A DNA stretch of 64,000 bases, taken from Prorocentrum cordatum (lineage: Eukaryota; Sar; Dinophyceae; Prorocentrales; Prorocentraceae). The stretch is taken from contig CAUYUJ010000670.1 in NCBI GenBank assembly GCA_963575745.1, positions 513,379-577,378 on the forward strand, written 5' to 3'. The first letter of the stretch is position 1; each line of letters opens with the position of its first letter. This document shows, piece by piece, positions 53,096-63,464 of this stretch. The notes under the pieces were generated by a model that saw nothing but the letters and a program-made list of their open reading frames with translations, did no database searches and was not told where the DNA came from. Position numbers and translations under genes: made by a program.

Positions 53096-53560
53096 TTTTT
53101 CCCCATTCCAGGCCCTCTCTTGGGCCCGTCAAGACGGTCCTGTTGGGCAGTCTGTGGCGCCTCTTGGACCGTCTTGAGGGGCCGTTGTGGGGCCTTATTG
53201 GGCCGTGTTGGAGCACTCTTCGGGGCCTCTCGGGCTGTCTCGGAAAGAACTTTGGGGCCTCTTGGGCCTTCTCGGACGCTGTGCAAGCTCAAGAGGCGAA
53301 TCTGGTAAACAACGAACGTGTTTCTGAGGGAATGGGACGACGGTTGCTTCTCCGGGCCTTTTGGAGAGGCCTCTTGGGGGCCTCTTGGGGCGTCTTGGAG
53401 GCTTCTTGAGCCGTCTTGGGGCAATCTTGAGCGTCTGGGCGCGATCATGCGGCGACTCGGGCCCCCCCGTCCTGGTGCGTTTCGGGGGCCTTTTGTGGGC
53501 TCACTGGACGAATTCTGGGGCCGTCTGGGACCGTTCTGGCGATGGTGACGAGAGGGCCTG
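53096..53560. repeat. G-type decamer array
   Basis: GGGCCCGTCAAGACGGTCC then TCTTGGACCGTCTTGAGGGG and GGGCCTCTTGGGGGCCTCTT words, interrupted by an AT-richer segment at 53,285-53,335. This is the opposite strand sense to the 49-51-kb array. Confidence 0.85.
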
Positions 53561-53948
53561 GGGGGGCGCGCGAGCGCTGGGGACAGGGAGTAATTTGTGG
53601 AGCTTCGCTCCCCACACTTCGTATTTGGCTACGAACTCCTGCTGGTCACACAAATGAGCACATGTTGGGCTCGATGCGTCGGGGGGGGGGGCGAAGTATT
53701 GTTTCGCAGGAAGCGAAGGGCCAGACACACACACACACACACACCTACTGCTGCAAGCGCAGTGGCGTATTTCCTCTTAGACGAGGACGAGGACGGCGCC
53801 GGCGGCGGCGACGACGATGGCCCAGGACGAGGTCGGCGACGACCACGGCGACGTGGCCACGAGGACGAAAACAAAGAGGTCGTCGACGACGACGACGACG
53901 ACGGCGAGGACGACGTTGGCGGCGGCGACGGGGCGGCGCGGCCCGCAG
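53561..53948. repeat. (CA)n and imperfect (GAC)n
   Basis: (CA)10 at 53,722-53,744. 53,781-53,935 is GAC/GGC/GAG-rich triplet sequence. No gene recognised before 53,949. Confidence 0.8.
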
Positions 53949-54340
53949 GAGGCTCTCCGAGGGCAAGGCCGCCAAGGGCGGGCGGGCCGTTGTGGCGGAG
54001 CTCGGGCTGGGGCTGCAGGAGATCTACACCGCGAGGCCCTACCTGAAGGACGCTGCTTCCCACATCTTTCGGGTCGGGCGAAAGGGGGGGATTGGGAAAG
54101 GGGGGGTTACGAAATTTGCTGCATGCAGCTGGTTTCGGCCTCACCGAGGGGCCCATTCCTCATTCCTCGATACCGCCGCCTCCGGCGCCGGGAGGCGCCG
54201 GGAAAATCAGCTACGTGAGCTGATTCTCAAACCCCCCCTTTGCTATCCCCCCCTTTCGCCCGACCCGAATCTTGGAGCAGGGCTCGTCAGGGCTACGGCG
54301 GCCCTCCGTGGTGCTTCACCTTGAACGTGAACGTCGTTGA
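53949..54340 (+). CDS. Candidate terminal exon split by an element
   Basis: Follows CGGCCCGCAG, a splice-acceptor-like site with G next. Reads RLSEGKAAKGGRAVVAELGL, GLQEIYTARPYLKDAASHI up to the element. When 54,069-54,268 and one ATCTT are removed it continues LEQGSSGLRRPSVVLHLERE and stops at 54,338. The part before the element is convincingly protein-like; the part after is less so. No family recognised. Confidence 0.35.
54069..54268. mobile_element. TCGGG-CCCGA element, family 2, copy 2 (TSD ATCTT)
   Basis: A 200-bp element with inverted ends TCGGGTCGGGCGAAAGG and CCTTTCGCCCGACCCGA, flanked by ATCTT at 54,064-54,068 and 54,269-54,273. It is highly similar to 32,918-33,112, with small differences around CCATTCCTCATTCCTCGATA. 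Confidence 0.92.
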
Positions 54341-55126
54341 TGCGTCTCGTCGCCACGGCTGGATCGCCCCAAAAAAAAGGGGTCATGTCGGGCCCCGGGG
54401 AGATGTCGAGCGCATTTCGGCCGTGCGGGAGAGTCGTTGTCTCAGCTGGCCCTGTAGCATGAAGGAGTGTTGCAGGCTCGCCATGGAGCAAACTTTTCGG
54501 ACGAGGCTCGAGAGTGCAGACTCGAGGTGTTCGGCCGTGCTTGGCTTTTTCTGAGCATCCTCGAGGGTCGTCGTCGTTTTATGATACATCGGTTCCCCCT
54601 TCACGGGCCCCTCCGCATTCCAGGCCCCCCCTCCCTGAAGAGACCCCTCCCTCGAGGAGGAGAACGCTTCATGAACAGAAAGCATCGGAGGTCCGCGCGG
54701 ATTTCTTGGACCGGCGATGGGCCCTCGGCGGTGCCTCCGATGCCGCCCTCGGCGCTCTCCGCATTCCAGGGCAGGGGGGGTTTCAGCGCCGATCCAAGGA
54801 ATCCGCGGGGACCGCCCTCCCACCTTACAGAACGGAAGCGGGTCCTTGAGAAAAGGGTCCTGGATGTATGTCGCCGCATTCATGGAAACATGATTCGGGA
54901 TGAAGGATTGGTCCTGTGGAGGGCCCCATGGGTCTAGGACACGTTTCCCTGCTAGCCCTCTTCCCCGTCAGGGCCAAAGCAGGTCCTGGCTGATAGTAGA
55001 TTCTTCGGCCTGAGACTGGACCCCCGCCCTCCAGACCCCCTTATCTGGGCGGCGTGTGTGGGTGCGCAAAGAACTCTCGGGTGGGGTCGGGCTGTCTTCT
55101 CAGATTCCCCCCCGCCGTAAGATTGT
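54341..55126. other. No gene; imperfect 26-bp inverted repeat
   Basis: GTCCGCGCGGATTTCTTGGA (54,691) pairs with the reverse of GATCCAAGGAATCCGCGGGG (54,791), a 26-bp arm with three mismatches. CTCCGCATTCCAGG occurs at 54,609 and 54,759. ACAGAA flanks the region at 54,675 and 54,830, so a decayed element is possible. Confidence 0.55.
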
Positions 55127-55390
55127 ATGCCAGCGGCCATGAGTCGCAGCGGCGTTCTGCTTGCACGGTCGATAACTCTGTATCTGCATATGTGTCGTTC
55201 CGCTTCTTTTGCACAACATCTGCGCGAGGATCCGGCGTCCCTCCTCGTCGCGAAGGCCTGCCGCGAGCTCAGTGCCGCCGGACTGGCAGGGCTCGTGCCA
55301 GACCTGCTGGGGCCGTTCAAGCTGGACGAGAAGTTGCGTGAGGGCGACGAGGCCGGAAATGGTCGCCCCTGGGGTGCGAGTCAACCGCCC
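55127..55390 (+). CDS. Exon-like frame, unrecognised
   Basis: The convincing part is REDPASLLVAKACRELSAAG, LAGLVPDLLGPFKLDEKLRE, GDEAGNGRPW (about 55,225-55,375), with amphipathic helix-like composition. Ends are unknown, and the upstream part from 55,127 is less convincing. No family recognised. Confidence 0.35.
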
Positions 55391-55440
55391 AGATACAGTA
55401 GGTTCTTGTCGTGTCGATGCGGCGGCGACCATGCCGCTGA

Positions 55441-55538
55441 CGTTCAATGTTGAACGCCGCCAGTGGCCCAGAGTGGGCCAATATGGCGATCAAAACGCCG
55501 CCGATCGTTCAATGTTGAACGCGGGCGTTCAACGTTCG
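55441..55538. repeat. Repeated 16-bp palindrome CGTTCAATGTTGAACG
   Basis: CGTTCAATGTTGAACG at 55,441-55,456 and 55,506-55,521 (65 bp apart), with a third, altered site CGTTCAACGTTCG at 55,526-55,538. Both full copies are perfect apart from the central TG. Confidence 0.92.
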
Positions 55539-55935
55539 TCACGACACGACCCCGCCGGAAGGAAAATGTTGTCTTCCATGGGGGCGCGAGGATGGACGCG
55601 CTTCGCGGGTCTGGCCGGGGAGGCGCGTTGCTCTTCAGGGGGGCGCCGCGAGATCGCTATAAGATGACTGGACATCGCTCAGCACGCAGCGCGAGGATGG
55701 GCGGGCGGCTCGGGCCAGGGCGCTGTGTTTTGTTCCATGTTGTGCGTTCACGGCGTCTTGGGGTGCAGCGGGGGCGAGGTGTCGGCGATAGAGGGATTGG
55801 CCTCTGAGGAATGGGGCCCCGAGGACGCGTGGCCTCCAACAGTGAAGGCCACCGCGCCGACCACGGCGCAGTGACCACCCTGTGACCCCGCAGTGACCAA
55901 TCTACTAGGAAGGATGAGAGGAGAGGGGGTGTGGG
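55539..55935. other. No recognised gene
   Basis: GC-rich with overlapping open frames. No repeat or motif noticed. Confidence 0.4.
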
Positions 55936-55955
55936 AAGGAGAAAAAAGGAGGAGG

Positions 55956-55991
<36 letters not shown>

Positions 55992-56342
55992 ACGAGCAGG
56001 AGGACGAGCAGAAGGAACACGAGGAGAAGGCTGAGGAAGAGGAGGAGGAGGACGAACTTGAGGAGGAGGAGGAGGAGGAGGAGGAGGAGGAGGAGGAGCA
56101 CGGGGAGGAGGAGGACTTGGACGAGGACGAGGAGAGGGGGAGAGGGAGGGAGAACGGAGGAGGAGGAGGAGGAGGAGGAGGAAGAGGAGGAGGAGGACGA
56201 GAAGACGGAGGAAGAGGAGGAGGACGACGAGGAGGAGGAGGAGGAGGAAGAGGAGGAGGAGGAGGGTGAGGAGGACGACGAGGACGAGGGCGTGGACGAG
56301 GAGGACGAGGAGGACGAAGAGGACAGTGGGCAGACGGGGGAG
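55936..56342. repeat. (GGA)n / (GGAGCA)n microsatellite
   Basis: About 400 bp of GGA/GAG with GAC and CAG interruptions, including (GGAGCA)n at 55,955-55,990. Poly-Glu and poly-Arg frames are compositional. Confidence 0.95.
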
Positions 56343-56620
56343 CATTGAGGGGAAGGGGGGATTTGAGCCTCTTGGCGCCCTCTTGGGCGCGTTCTTGGGC
56401 TTATCTTGGGCCTATGAATGGTTTCCCTTTGGCGCCTATTGGGGCCTCCTGGGGGCGTTTTTGGGCGGAAGGCTCGAACTGTTGCTTGGCGGTCCCCCTT
56501 TCGGAAACCCCTTGGACAGTTTTGGGCGTTTTTTTCGGCCGTTTTGGGGCCGCCTCGAGCCGCGTCGGAACCCTTTGGGTGGCCTCTTGGGCCAGGACCT
56601 TCCCGGGCGACGCCGCGGCA
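56343..56620. repeat. G-type decamer array
   Basis: GGCGCCCTCTTGGGCGCG, GGGGCCTCCTGGGGGCG, GGTGGCCTCTTGGGCC words over about 270 bp. The opposite strand and other frames are open but repeat-derived. Confidence 0.8.
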
Positions 56621-57850
56621 CAAATGAGCTGGAGGCGCCAAGGCTGGAGGCCATCTCGGGGCGCACCCAAGGCGCCGGGAGAAGATCCGCCCTGGGCTCA
56701 GGAGCGGCTGTTTCTGCGCGGGTCCTCACAGCCTGGTCGGGAAAAGCCTTCTCGTGGCCAAGGCTTGGCCGTGTCGGAGCGGCCCGAGCCTTCGGGGAAT
56801 CGGGAGGCGCACGGCTCCTGGACTCCTGGGTCCTGCGACCAGTTGCGAACCTCACCTTTGCAAGTCCAACGCGGTGGGGTATCATCGGACGCCCCCACTT
56901 CAGCCAGTGCTTCGGGAACCCGACCTGAAGGGATAGGGCTCCCGTGCGGTTGCCCATGGAGCTGTCCAGCGCTCAGGGGGATGGGCGCGCCGGCCCTCGG
57001 GAAGGCCTCCCGGAGGCCCTCGTGGAGGCCTCTCAGGGTCCTCTTGAGTAAGGGGCAACGTTCGGGAGGGACAGGCTCAGGGGGGATGCGTCGACCCCTA
57101 GCCGATTAGGGGCCGAATAGCCCGCCCCGCGCAGGAACGTCGGGTTTCGTTGTCGGAGGCCTATCGCCGATCTATCGGCGATGTATTGCCAATTCCAGCT
57201 CGATGTTTCTCCCTCGGAGCTGGTCCTTCCATATCGTTGCCCCTCACCGTGGGGCCGCCGTGAGATACGCCCCTTCCCCTTCCTCCTGGCGCGCCAGGGA
57301 GAGGGTCCAGCGCCGATCCGAGCGAGAAACATGAGCGGGCCTCCGAAATGTTACGCTCGGTTCCTCAAGATGGGCGCCCCTCCTCGTGCGCGCCGCCAGG
57401 AGGAGGGGAGGCCCCGCACTGGCCGACCTCCGGGCACCTCCTGGAGGTCAGGGCGCCAGGTTCTCGCTCCAGCCTTTCGTGGGCCGCCTGCGGGCCCCCT
57501 TCTGGGGGCCCCGAAGACAGAGGTAGGGGGGGAGAGAGAGAGAGAGAGAGGGCGAGAAACAGATTGGCGAACAGCCAGATGGGGTCGGGAACTCCGAGTC
57601 CCGCGTACTGAGAAGTACCGTTGTAGCGGTGGAGGTTTGGGTCTCTCTGGGAGCGGAGGCGTGCGCGGACACGACTTCACGTGTGTTTCGGGACGGCGGC
57701 TTCGCGACCTTGGGAGGGCGGGCATATTCATGTACGTGGCTGGGCGCGTACGTCCTTTCTTGGGTTCCCTATCCTTACTTACCTCCCGCGCACCCACGCC
57801 TCCTCCCATCGCAATTCCCTGGGCGTCCTGGCCCTTCCTCCAACGCGTGT
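56621..57850. other. No recognised gene
   Basis: GC-rich. CTATCGCCGATCTATCGGCGATG at 57,162-57,184 is a short inverted repeat. (GA)n lies at 57,532-57,550. Long frames are open on both strands without recognised domains. Confidence 0.4.
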
Positions 57851-58170
57851 GTCGCTTTCGGCCCCGCTTCACTGGAGGCGGCCGACATGCACGCCACGGC
57901 GCTTGCCCTGGAGCTGCGGCAGGCGTACCTGGACGCGAAGGAGGCCAGTGCCATGGAGGGAGACCTGAGGGCGTGGCCAGCCTGCGTCAAGGAGGAGAGG
58001 CTCTCGAAGCCCAGCGCCGCAGAGCGGCTGGCGAAGGGCCTCGGGTGCGCGCTCGGGGCGAACCCCGTGAGCGACGCCGTGCCGTTCGCGCTAGAGCCGC
58101 TGTGCAAATGGTGGCTGCGGGTCGGGGCCTCGCAGGGTTTGCAGGAGGGCGTGGGAGCTGGAAGCGTTAC
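57851..58170 (+). CDS. Exon-like frame, unrecognised
   Basis: FGPASLEAADMHATALALEL, RQAYLDAKEASAMEGDLRAW, PACVKEERLSKPSAAERLAK, GLGCALGANPVSDAVPFALE, PLCKWWLRVGASQ: continuous, helix-rich and free of low complexity, the best exon-like stretch in this part of the window. Splice limits and family are unknown. Confidence 0.45.
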
Positions 58171-58423
58171 GGAACTGCGGTTCTCGTCCGTGGTTCCAGT
58201 CTAGTCGTCGTTGTCGTTCTCATTTGCCTAGAATTAGTCTTTCTTGTTCCTCTCCTCACTGTGCTCTTCCCCCGTCCACCCTCCCTACCTCTCCTCCATC
58301 TGATTTCTTCTTCGGCCTTCGCCCTTTCGTCCCTCCTATCCACATTCCCCCTCGTCCCGTTCCTTCCTAGCAGTCCTCATCCTCATCCTCTTCCTGGTTG
58401 TTCTTCGGGCCCCGCCTTTTTAT

Positions 58424-58612
58424 TCGAACGGCCGCCCATTTGTCCCTTCCTCACTTTTGCCTGTTGTAATGGGCTCCCTTTGCCGCTGTTTGTTTTTTGT
58501 TGGGGGGCCGTGGGGCACGGAAGCTGGCCAAACTTCCGTGCCCGCTTTGGACACGTTTTCATGCAGATTGCCACTGACCTGATACCATGTCGCTTTCACG
58601 AGGGTACTGGCA
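58424..58612 (+). repeat. LTR-like repeat, left copy
   Basis: ATTCGAACGG, TTGTCCCTTC, TCCCTTTGCCGC, CTTCCGTG, TTTGGACACG, GATACCAT and CACGAGGGTACTGG occur in the same order as in 60,732-60,915. By eye about two thirds of positions agree. Contains the hairpin CACGGAAG...CTTCCGTG. Confidence 0.65.
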
Positions 58613-59524
58613 AGTGCGCTTGTTTGTGTCACGCTCGACTTCCTCACTTCTAGTTGGCAGCACAGCAGGTCCGCCCTTGCCCCCACCACGGCCGCCATGT
58701 TTCGCCCCGCGTCGACCGCAATGGTTTCCACCCGCCGCCGCTTTTGACTTCGGCCAACCGCTTTCAGCATCCACGCATTCGTGCATTTCCCCCCCTTCGC
58801 TCTGGCATGAAACGTTGCTTCAAGATGTGTCGGGACTGCACAAGCCCATCCGCCAGGACTCGCGACTGGGAGCGTGCACGCCCTTATTCAAGACCTCCGC
58901 TTTCATCCACCCCTTCCCGTACTATGGCAAACTACGCTCGTCGAGGTGAGTCGGGCCATCCGCCCATCCGCCACGACCACCGACCGAGAACTTGCGTAGC
59001 CAGTGCATCATCAATGGCAACGCCACCAACATCTAAAAGGACTGCTCGGCGACCCGTCCCGGGCATCCTCGGATTGTGTCCACGAAGCTCGCGGACCCCA
59101 GACCAAATCGTTAGCGCCCCGCGTCCGCGGGGGTGAGCCTCAGTTATTGGACAGCTGCTCGACACAACGTTCACATCTGCGGTGCCAGAAGAAGGCCTCA
59201 AACCTCTTTGGGCTGTGTCTCGAAAGCCGTGGGCGAAGGAAACCGAGAAGAGGCATGCTGCGACCGCGTCGCAGGTGCCGGGCGGGGAGGCAGTGGAAGG
59301 CGCGACGATTGGGGCGCCATCGCTCCGAGGCACCACACGTCGAGACCCGACCCTTCGCTTGACTTACTCAGACCGGCCAGCCGGGCAGGACGGGATCCCG
59401 ATGCGCATTCCGACATACGAGACAGATTCCCGTGATTGCGTCCGGGGATGCTTCGCGCGCACCGCGATCATTGCAGTGGCGCGGCAGAAGCATACGCCCA
59501 ATGCGCTGACGAGGAGATTCGTAT
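58613..59524 (+). other. Presumed internal Copia region, no motif recognised
   Basis: Frames shift repeatedly and I see no protease, integrase or early RT motif. The region is assigned only by its position between the LTR-like repeats. Confidence 0.35.
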
Positions 59525-60425
59525 TTGGGGCAAGTGTCTTCGGCGACCCATGCGACGCTGCTCGAGGGCCCAAAGGCTCTGGTGCGACCCGCGGATCCGC
59601 GCCCCAGAAGGAAGGCCATCGGAGTTGGCACGTTTGCCATCGCAAGCTGCATCGCCTGCGTGGACGCAGGCGGCGGCAGCTGCCACGCGCGCCACCGAAC
59701 TCCGACCCCAACAAGTTCCGCCAGGCAGCCAACGCATCGCATGTCTATTATATTGGTGCGCGACCCACTGCGCGCAGCCACGGGTCCTTCAAGAGGGGGG
59801 GGATCAGGATGCGGCGCGAGTGGAGCAGTGAACGCGCGTCTCGGCAAGCGCCGCCGCCCTGGCAAACATGTGTGCCACCTTCTGGACGTTGTGAGCCGAT
59901 GGCGCACATTTGCGTGCAGATCTTCATTCGGCGTCGAGCTGCTCGCAGCACGCGGCGCAGGCGACGGCCTGCAGGCGCGCTTCCTCACGTTGCGCGAGAG
60001 GGTGCACGGCCCCGCCTCTGCCGAGGAAATCCGGGGGCGCGATTCCTGCAGACCTCGTCATGGACGGCGCGCGCGTGTTTGGCGCCCTGCTTATGGGCCC
60101 GGTCCGGCCGCCGTCCGAGAACAGCGCGGTTGGCCACCTGCGGCGGTTAGCCGACCAGCTTCGCACCAAACAGATCGACGACATGCATTGGTGCGACTCT
60201 CGAGACACGCGGGCCGACCCCATGACCAAGGGCAGATTGGGCCGAGAGCTAACCTTCAGCGCGATGGACGGCGAGATCGGCCATGGCCACCCCACGGTCA
60301 AGTTCAGCGACGGGAGCTCGTCGCATAGCCCACTCACGCCGAAGCAAGTAAACGACTCTGGTGAGTGTGTCACGAGGCCGCGCTGTGTCGGAAAGCGGCT
60401 ATACGAGACCAACGTGCGATATTGA
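59525..60425 (+). pseudogene. Copia polyprotein: RT end and RNase H
   Basis: About 59,610-59,730 reads, with errors, like the 'LxSQxxSLAWTxR...ELQ' segment that ends Copia RT. RNase H follows: HLLDVVSRWRTFACRSSFGV then ELLAARGAGDG (about 59,877-59,970; catalytic Glu in the SxFGxEL motif). In another frame, IDDMHWCDSRDTRADPMTKG (60,175-60,234) and RELTFSAMDGEIGHGHPTVK are the characteristic 'W-xxTRxxxADxxTKG' Copia ending. At least two frameshifts make it inactive. Confidence 0.8.
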
Positions 60426-60731
60426 CGAGTAGAGCATTCAAGTGAGCGGGCTCGCGCGCACTGTGTCCGTGGAACCAACGGCCTTCACGAGATCTGCCAA
60501 GAACTAGTTTATCCCTGCCGCTGGCGCCGTGAGAAAGGTTTCTGCGGTTGGCGCCGCGGGGGGCCAACGTGTCCTTGGGGCGAGGCGACGCGTGGCAACT
60601 CCGAGACCTGTCGGAACCAGGGTAATGTGTCCGCTCGCAACCAGGCAGCTGTTTGTTTCGAAAGGGGCGGTTCGTGGAGCCCTCTCTTGCGCTGTCTTAC
60701 CGAATGCACGACGGACGGGTGTAAGCATCAT

Positions 60732-60915
60732 ATTCGAACGGTAGTTCACTTGTCCCTTCTCACGCTTGTTTGTTGTAGTGGTATCCCTTTGCCGCAGCTT
60801 TTCTGGCTCTCAGACACGGGAGGTGGTCGAGCTTCCGTGACCACCTTTGACGCGCCTTCAAGTATTTTTCCGCCGACCAGATACCATTCCGCCTTCGCGA
60901 GGATGCTGGAACGTA
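60732..60915 (+). repeat. LTR-like repeat, right copy
   Basis: Partner of 58,424-58,612, about 300 bp downstream of the Copia coding end, the expected place for a 3' LTR. No polypurine tract or target duplication could be assigned. Confidence 0.6.
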
Positions 60916-60939
60916 CGCCTATTCACCTTCCACATCCTC

Positions 60940-61160
60940 ATTTCTAGTGCCTCCCCGTCCTCCGAATGATGCGCTTGAGCCCCCCCCTCCTCCGTCGCCC
61001 CTCCTTCTCCCACTCGTCAGTCCATCATCACTCTTCGCCAACATCAACTCCTAGTCCACCCCGCCCTCCGTCTTTCCCCCCCCCCCCCCCTCTGTTTTCG
61101 CCCTCCCCCCGCCCCCCCCCCCCCCCGCACCCTCTTGGTCCGCCCTCCAGTACTTCAGAA
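60940..61160. repeat. C/T-rich low-complexity DNA
   Basis: CCTCC, CCCCC-run and TCTTTCCCC words from about 60,985 to 61,145, including C-runs of 10 and 13. Confidence 0.85.
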
Positions 61161-61351
61161 GGGGCAGAGGCGACGCCACCACCAGCGAGCCACCTCTTGG
61201 CGAGGCGGCCCCGCGCGCCTCCACGGCCCGTAGGTCGGAGGTGTTGACGTGGTGTCGCGTCTCTTGGCTCCTGCACGGCGGGGAGGGGGGCCTTCGAACC
61301 CTCCTCGAAGGGCTGCGCTCCGCTGCCCCCTGGCCCCCGCCCCCCGCAACA

Positions 61352-61454
61352 AAACAAGCGCAGGAGAAGGTGTGGCCCGCCCTGGACGGTGCGCTCTTCC
61401 CCGAGAAGGCCTCGCCGACGCTGCAGGCCCAGGCCTCCGGGGGCGGAGACTGAG
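61352..61454 (+). CDS. Exon-like 3' end of a protein
   Basis: KQAQEKVWPALDGALFPEKA then SPTLQAQASGGGD and a stop at 61,451. Protein-like ending; upstream limit and family unknown. Other frames are open too. Confidence 0.3.
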
Positions 61455-61955
61455 TACGCCCCTCCTTCTCACCCTCTTCCCGCCGGATGTCTGGTCTTCA
61501 CTCCGCCCACCGGCGTCGGAGATTTGAGTCGCCAACCCGCGCTCTTCTGTGCATCCCGTGGTCAGCCCGATGGGCCGCCGAATGCCGCGAAGAGCAGCAC
61601 GACGCACAGAGACGCAGCGCCCCCGTCTCTCAGCAATTACACCCTCTTTTCTCCCCTAGCGTGCTTTCTGGCGCAATTCTTGGTTGATTACACGCAGGGC
61701 TTTCAATTGTTGAAGTGTTAGTTTGTTTTTTATCAGTCGGATTCGTCCCTGTCCCTCAAACATGGCGTTCCCGTTGCAGCGCTGGCCGTTGAGCACGTTT
61801 CGGGCCACACTTTGGGATTCGATGCCCTACTCGCCGTGCCCGTTCCCATCCATTTCTGTCATCCGCCTCTCCGTGGTCGTCTTGTCCCTCTCACTGTTTC
61901 TGCTCCTGTGCTCCTCCTGCTGTTACTCCTCCTGCTGCTGGTGCTGATTCTCCAT
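61455..61955. other. No recognised gene
   Basis: 61,680-61,960 is less GC-rich. No repeat or domain noticed. Confidence 0.4.
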
Positions 61956-61973
61956 CTTCCTCATCATCATCAG

Positions 61974-62011
<38 letters not shown>

Positions 62012-62024
62012 GCATCAGCATCAG

Positions 62025-62083
<59 letters not shown>
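61956..62083. repeat. (CAT)n with CAG interruptions
   Basis: About 125 bp of CAT/ATC triplets with four isolated CAG triplets. Confidence 0.97.
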
Positions 62084-62084
<1 letters not shown>

Positions 62085-62608
62085 TTTCCTTTTGCGATTC
62101 CTCTTGCCCATCCGATCCATGCTCCTACATTGGACAGAGCCCCCCCCGTCCGTTTGAGGATCACACAAAGGACACATATATGGCGCCATTGCGCGTAGCC
62201 TAGCTTTCCCCCCCGCCTCCTCCCTCCCTCCGTCCGCCTCCCTCCCCCGCTACCCATCCTCGGCCCCCATCGCCAAACGCCCCTCCCGATCTGAAAGGAA
62301 GGAGGAGTAGCCCAGACATCTAGGCTCCGTTTTCTGGAGGCGTGGATCTTCCCACCTCTCGACCCCTTCCCCAGGAATTTGTTCGTCAGGTCGAGTCGTT
62401 TCTTGATATCCCTTGGGCGCGGAACTAGCCTCTGGAAGCCCAAATGTTGGCATGTTGCCGTCACGATTTGTTCAGGACTTTCGTGGTTTCGATCTGAATA
62501 TTCTCCTTCAAGTTCGATATCCGAGTTTGTCCTGGGATGCGTTGGTGTAACAATCTCGAGGGGAATCCAGAGTGCCCCAGGGTAAACAGAAAAGACAACA
62601 CGTGACAC
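62081..62608 (-). CDS. 175-codon minus-strand open frame, unrecognised
   Basis: Starts MSRVVFSVYPGALWIPLEIV and continues PTHPRTNSDIELEGEYSDRN, HESPEQIVTATCQHLGFQRL, with moderate GC and balanced composition in the first ~100 residues; the rest is Gly/Arg-rich over a CT-rich tract. It could be a small gene or an exon. Confidence 0.3.
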
Positions 62609-62948
62609 GCGTGAAATATCCTGGAGCCTCCTTCGCTGAAGGTCGGGGGAGATGTGGCGGCGCGATGCGGGGCGAGGGAAGGCAGGGGGCAGGGGGGCTT
62701 CTTGGCAGCCATTCTGCCTTCCAAGAAGAGTCCTCGGCCCTTCTCATGAGCACCGAGCCCTCTTGGAAGGCCAACGCCCCTCGCGCTCGCGCCGTCCCGT
62801 TCTGCGCGCCGCCCCCGGACCCCCGACGCCGTGTGTTTTCTTCGCCGGCGTTTTTTCTCATCCTGGGCACGCCCAGGATATCAGGTGTTCTGACGGTCCA
62901 GAGCCAGGGCCTTGGCCTCCCCAGAGCCGAGCAAGAACATGACGTAAC
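62609..62948. other. No recognised gene
   Basis: GC-rich; CGCCGGCG and other short palindromes only. Confidence 0.4.
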
Positions 62949-63464
62949 GTGCTGCTCGACTTGCCGGACGTCTGCGGAGAGGGAGCGCGATGTCTGCTGA
63001 GAGTCCCTGCACTCGGGGCCTCGGGGGTCAGAAACGATGACGCGTTTCGCCGCCCAAACGGCTTAAGCTTGGGCCAAAGTGGCCACGGCGTGTGGATGGG
63101 GGCAGGCTCGCGCCGGGGGCACGGGCACTCTTCGAACGGCCCCCGCCGCCGCCAGGGGCTGCGGGCGCTGTCCGAGTTCGCGGCCAGGCTCGCCGCCGAC
63201 GCCGGAGGCCCGCGATCCTGGTGGTCCCTCCCCGCGAAGGGGGGCCCTCAAGGCCGCCCAAATGAGGTCGAAGCAGACGGTGTCGGGGGATCTCGCCACA
63301 TTGCTGATGCATCGGCGGTAGGGCTCGATTCAGAGCGATCTCTCCATCCTGGCGCCGCAGAGGCATCGGCGATGCGGAGCGATCCTCCTACCCCATCTAC
63401 TTGGACCCCATTTAAGCGGCATCCAGGCCTCCAGGGTTTCACTCTGAGCCCGTTCAGCGTCTGA
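62949..63464 (+). CDS. Open frame with an exon-like core
   Basis: The core RQGLRALSEFAARLAADAGG then PRSWWSLPAKGG (about 63,147-63,245) follows CCGCCGCCGCCAG|GG, an acceptor-like site. Downstream, ADASAVGLDSERSLHPGAAE reflects a short imperfect repeat (GATGCATCGGCGG / GAGGCATCGGCGATG). The ATG at 62,949 is probably not the real start. No family recognised. Confidence 0.3.
   Translation: MLLDLPDVCGEGARCLLRVPALGASGVRNDDAFRRPNGLSLGQSGHGVWMGAGSRRGHGHSSNGPRRRQGLRALSEFAARLAADAGGPRSWWSLPAKGGPQGRPNEVEADGVGGSRHIADASAVGLDSERSLHPGAAEASAMRSDPPTPSTWTPFKRHPGLQGFTLSPFSV
63068..63089 (-). other. Second, weaker relict spliced-leader match
   Basis: The minus strand reads GCCGTGGCCACTTTGGCCCA then AG. It matches DinoSL at 19 of 22 positions, all three differences being transitions, two of them the same as in the LINE-B leader. 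What follows on the minus strand (below 63,067) shows no recognisable gene, so the parent transcript cannot be named. Chance cannot be excluded. Confidence 0.55.

Larger units (their letters stand above)
58424..60915 (+). mobile_element. Copia-type LTR retrotransposon remnant
   Basis: Copia RT-end/RNase H coding (59,525-60,425) lies between two related ~185-bp sequences in direct orientation (58,424-58,612 and 60,732-60,915) that could be decayed LTRs. The internal part is only ~2.1 kb, with no integrase or gag recognised, so much has been deleted. Identification of the coding part is firm; the LTR interpretation is inference. Confidence 0.65.

Noticed and set aside
60520-60560. Primer-binding site at TGGCGCC repeats near the Copia remnant
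   Set aside because: It lies downstream of the coding end, not next to a 5' LTR, and matches only seven bases.
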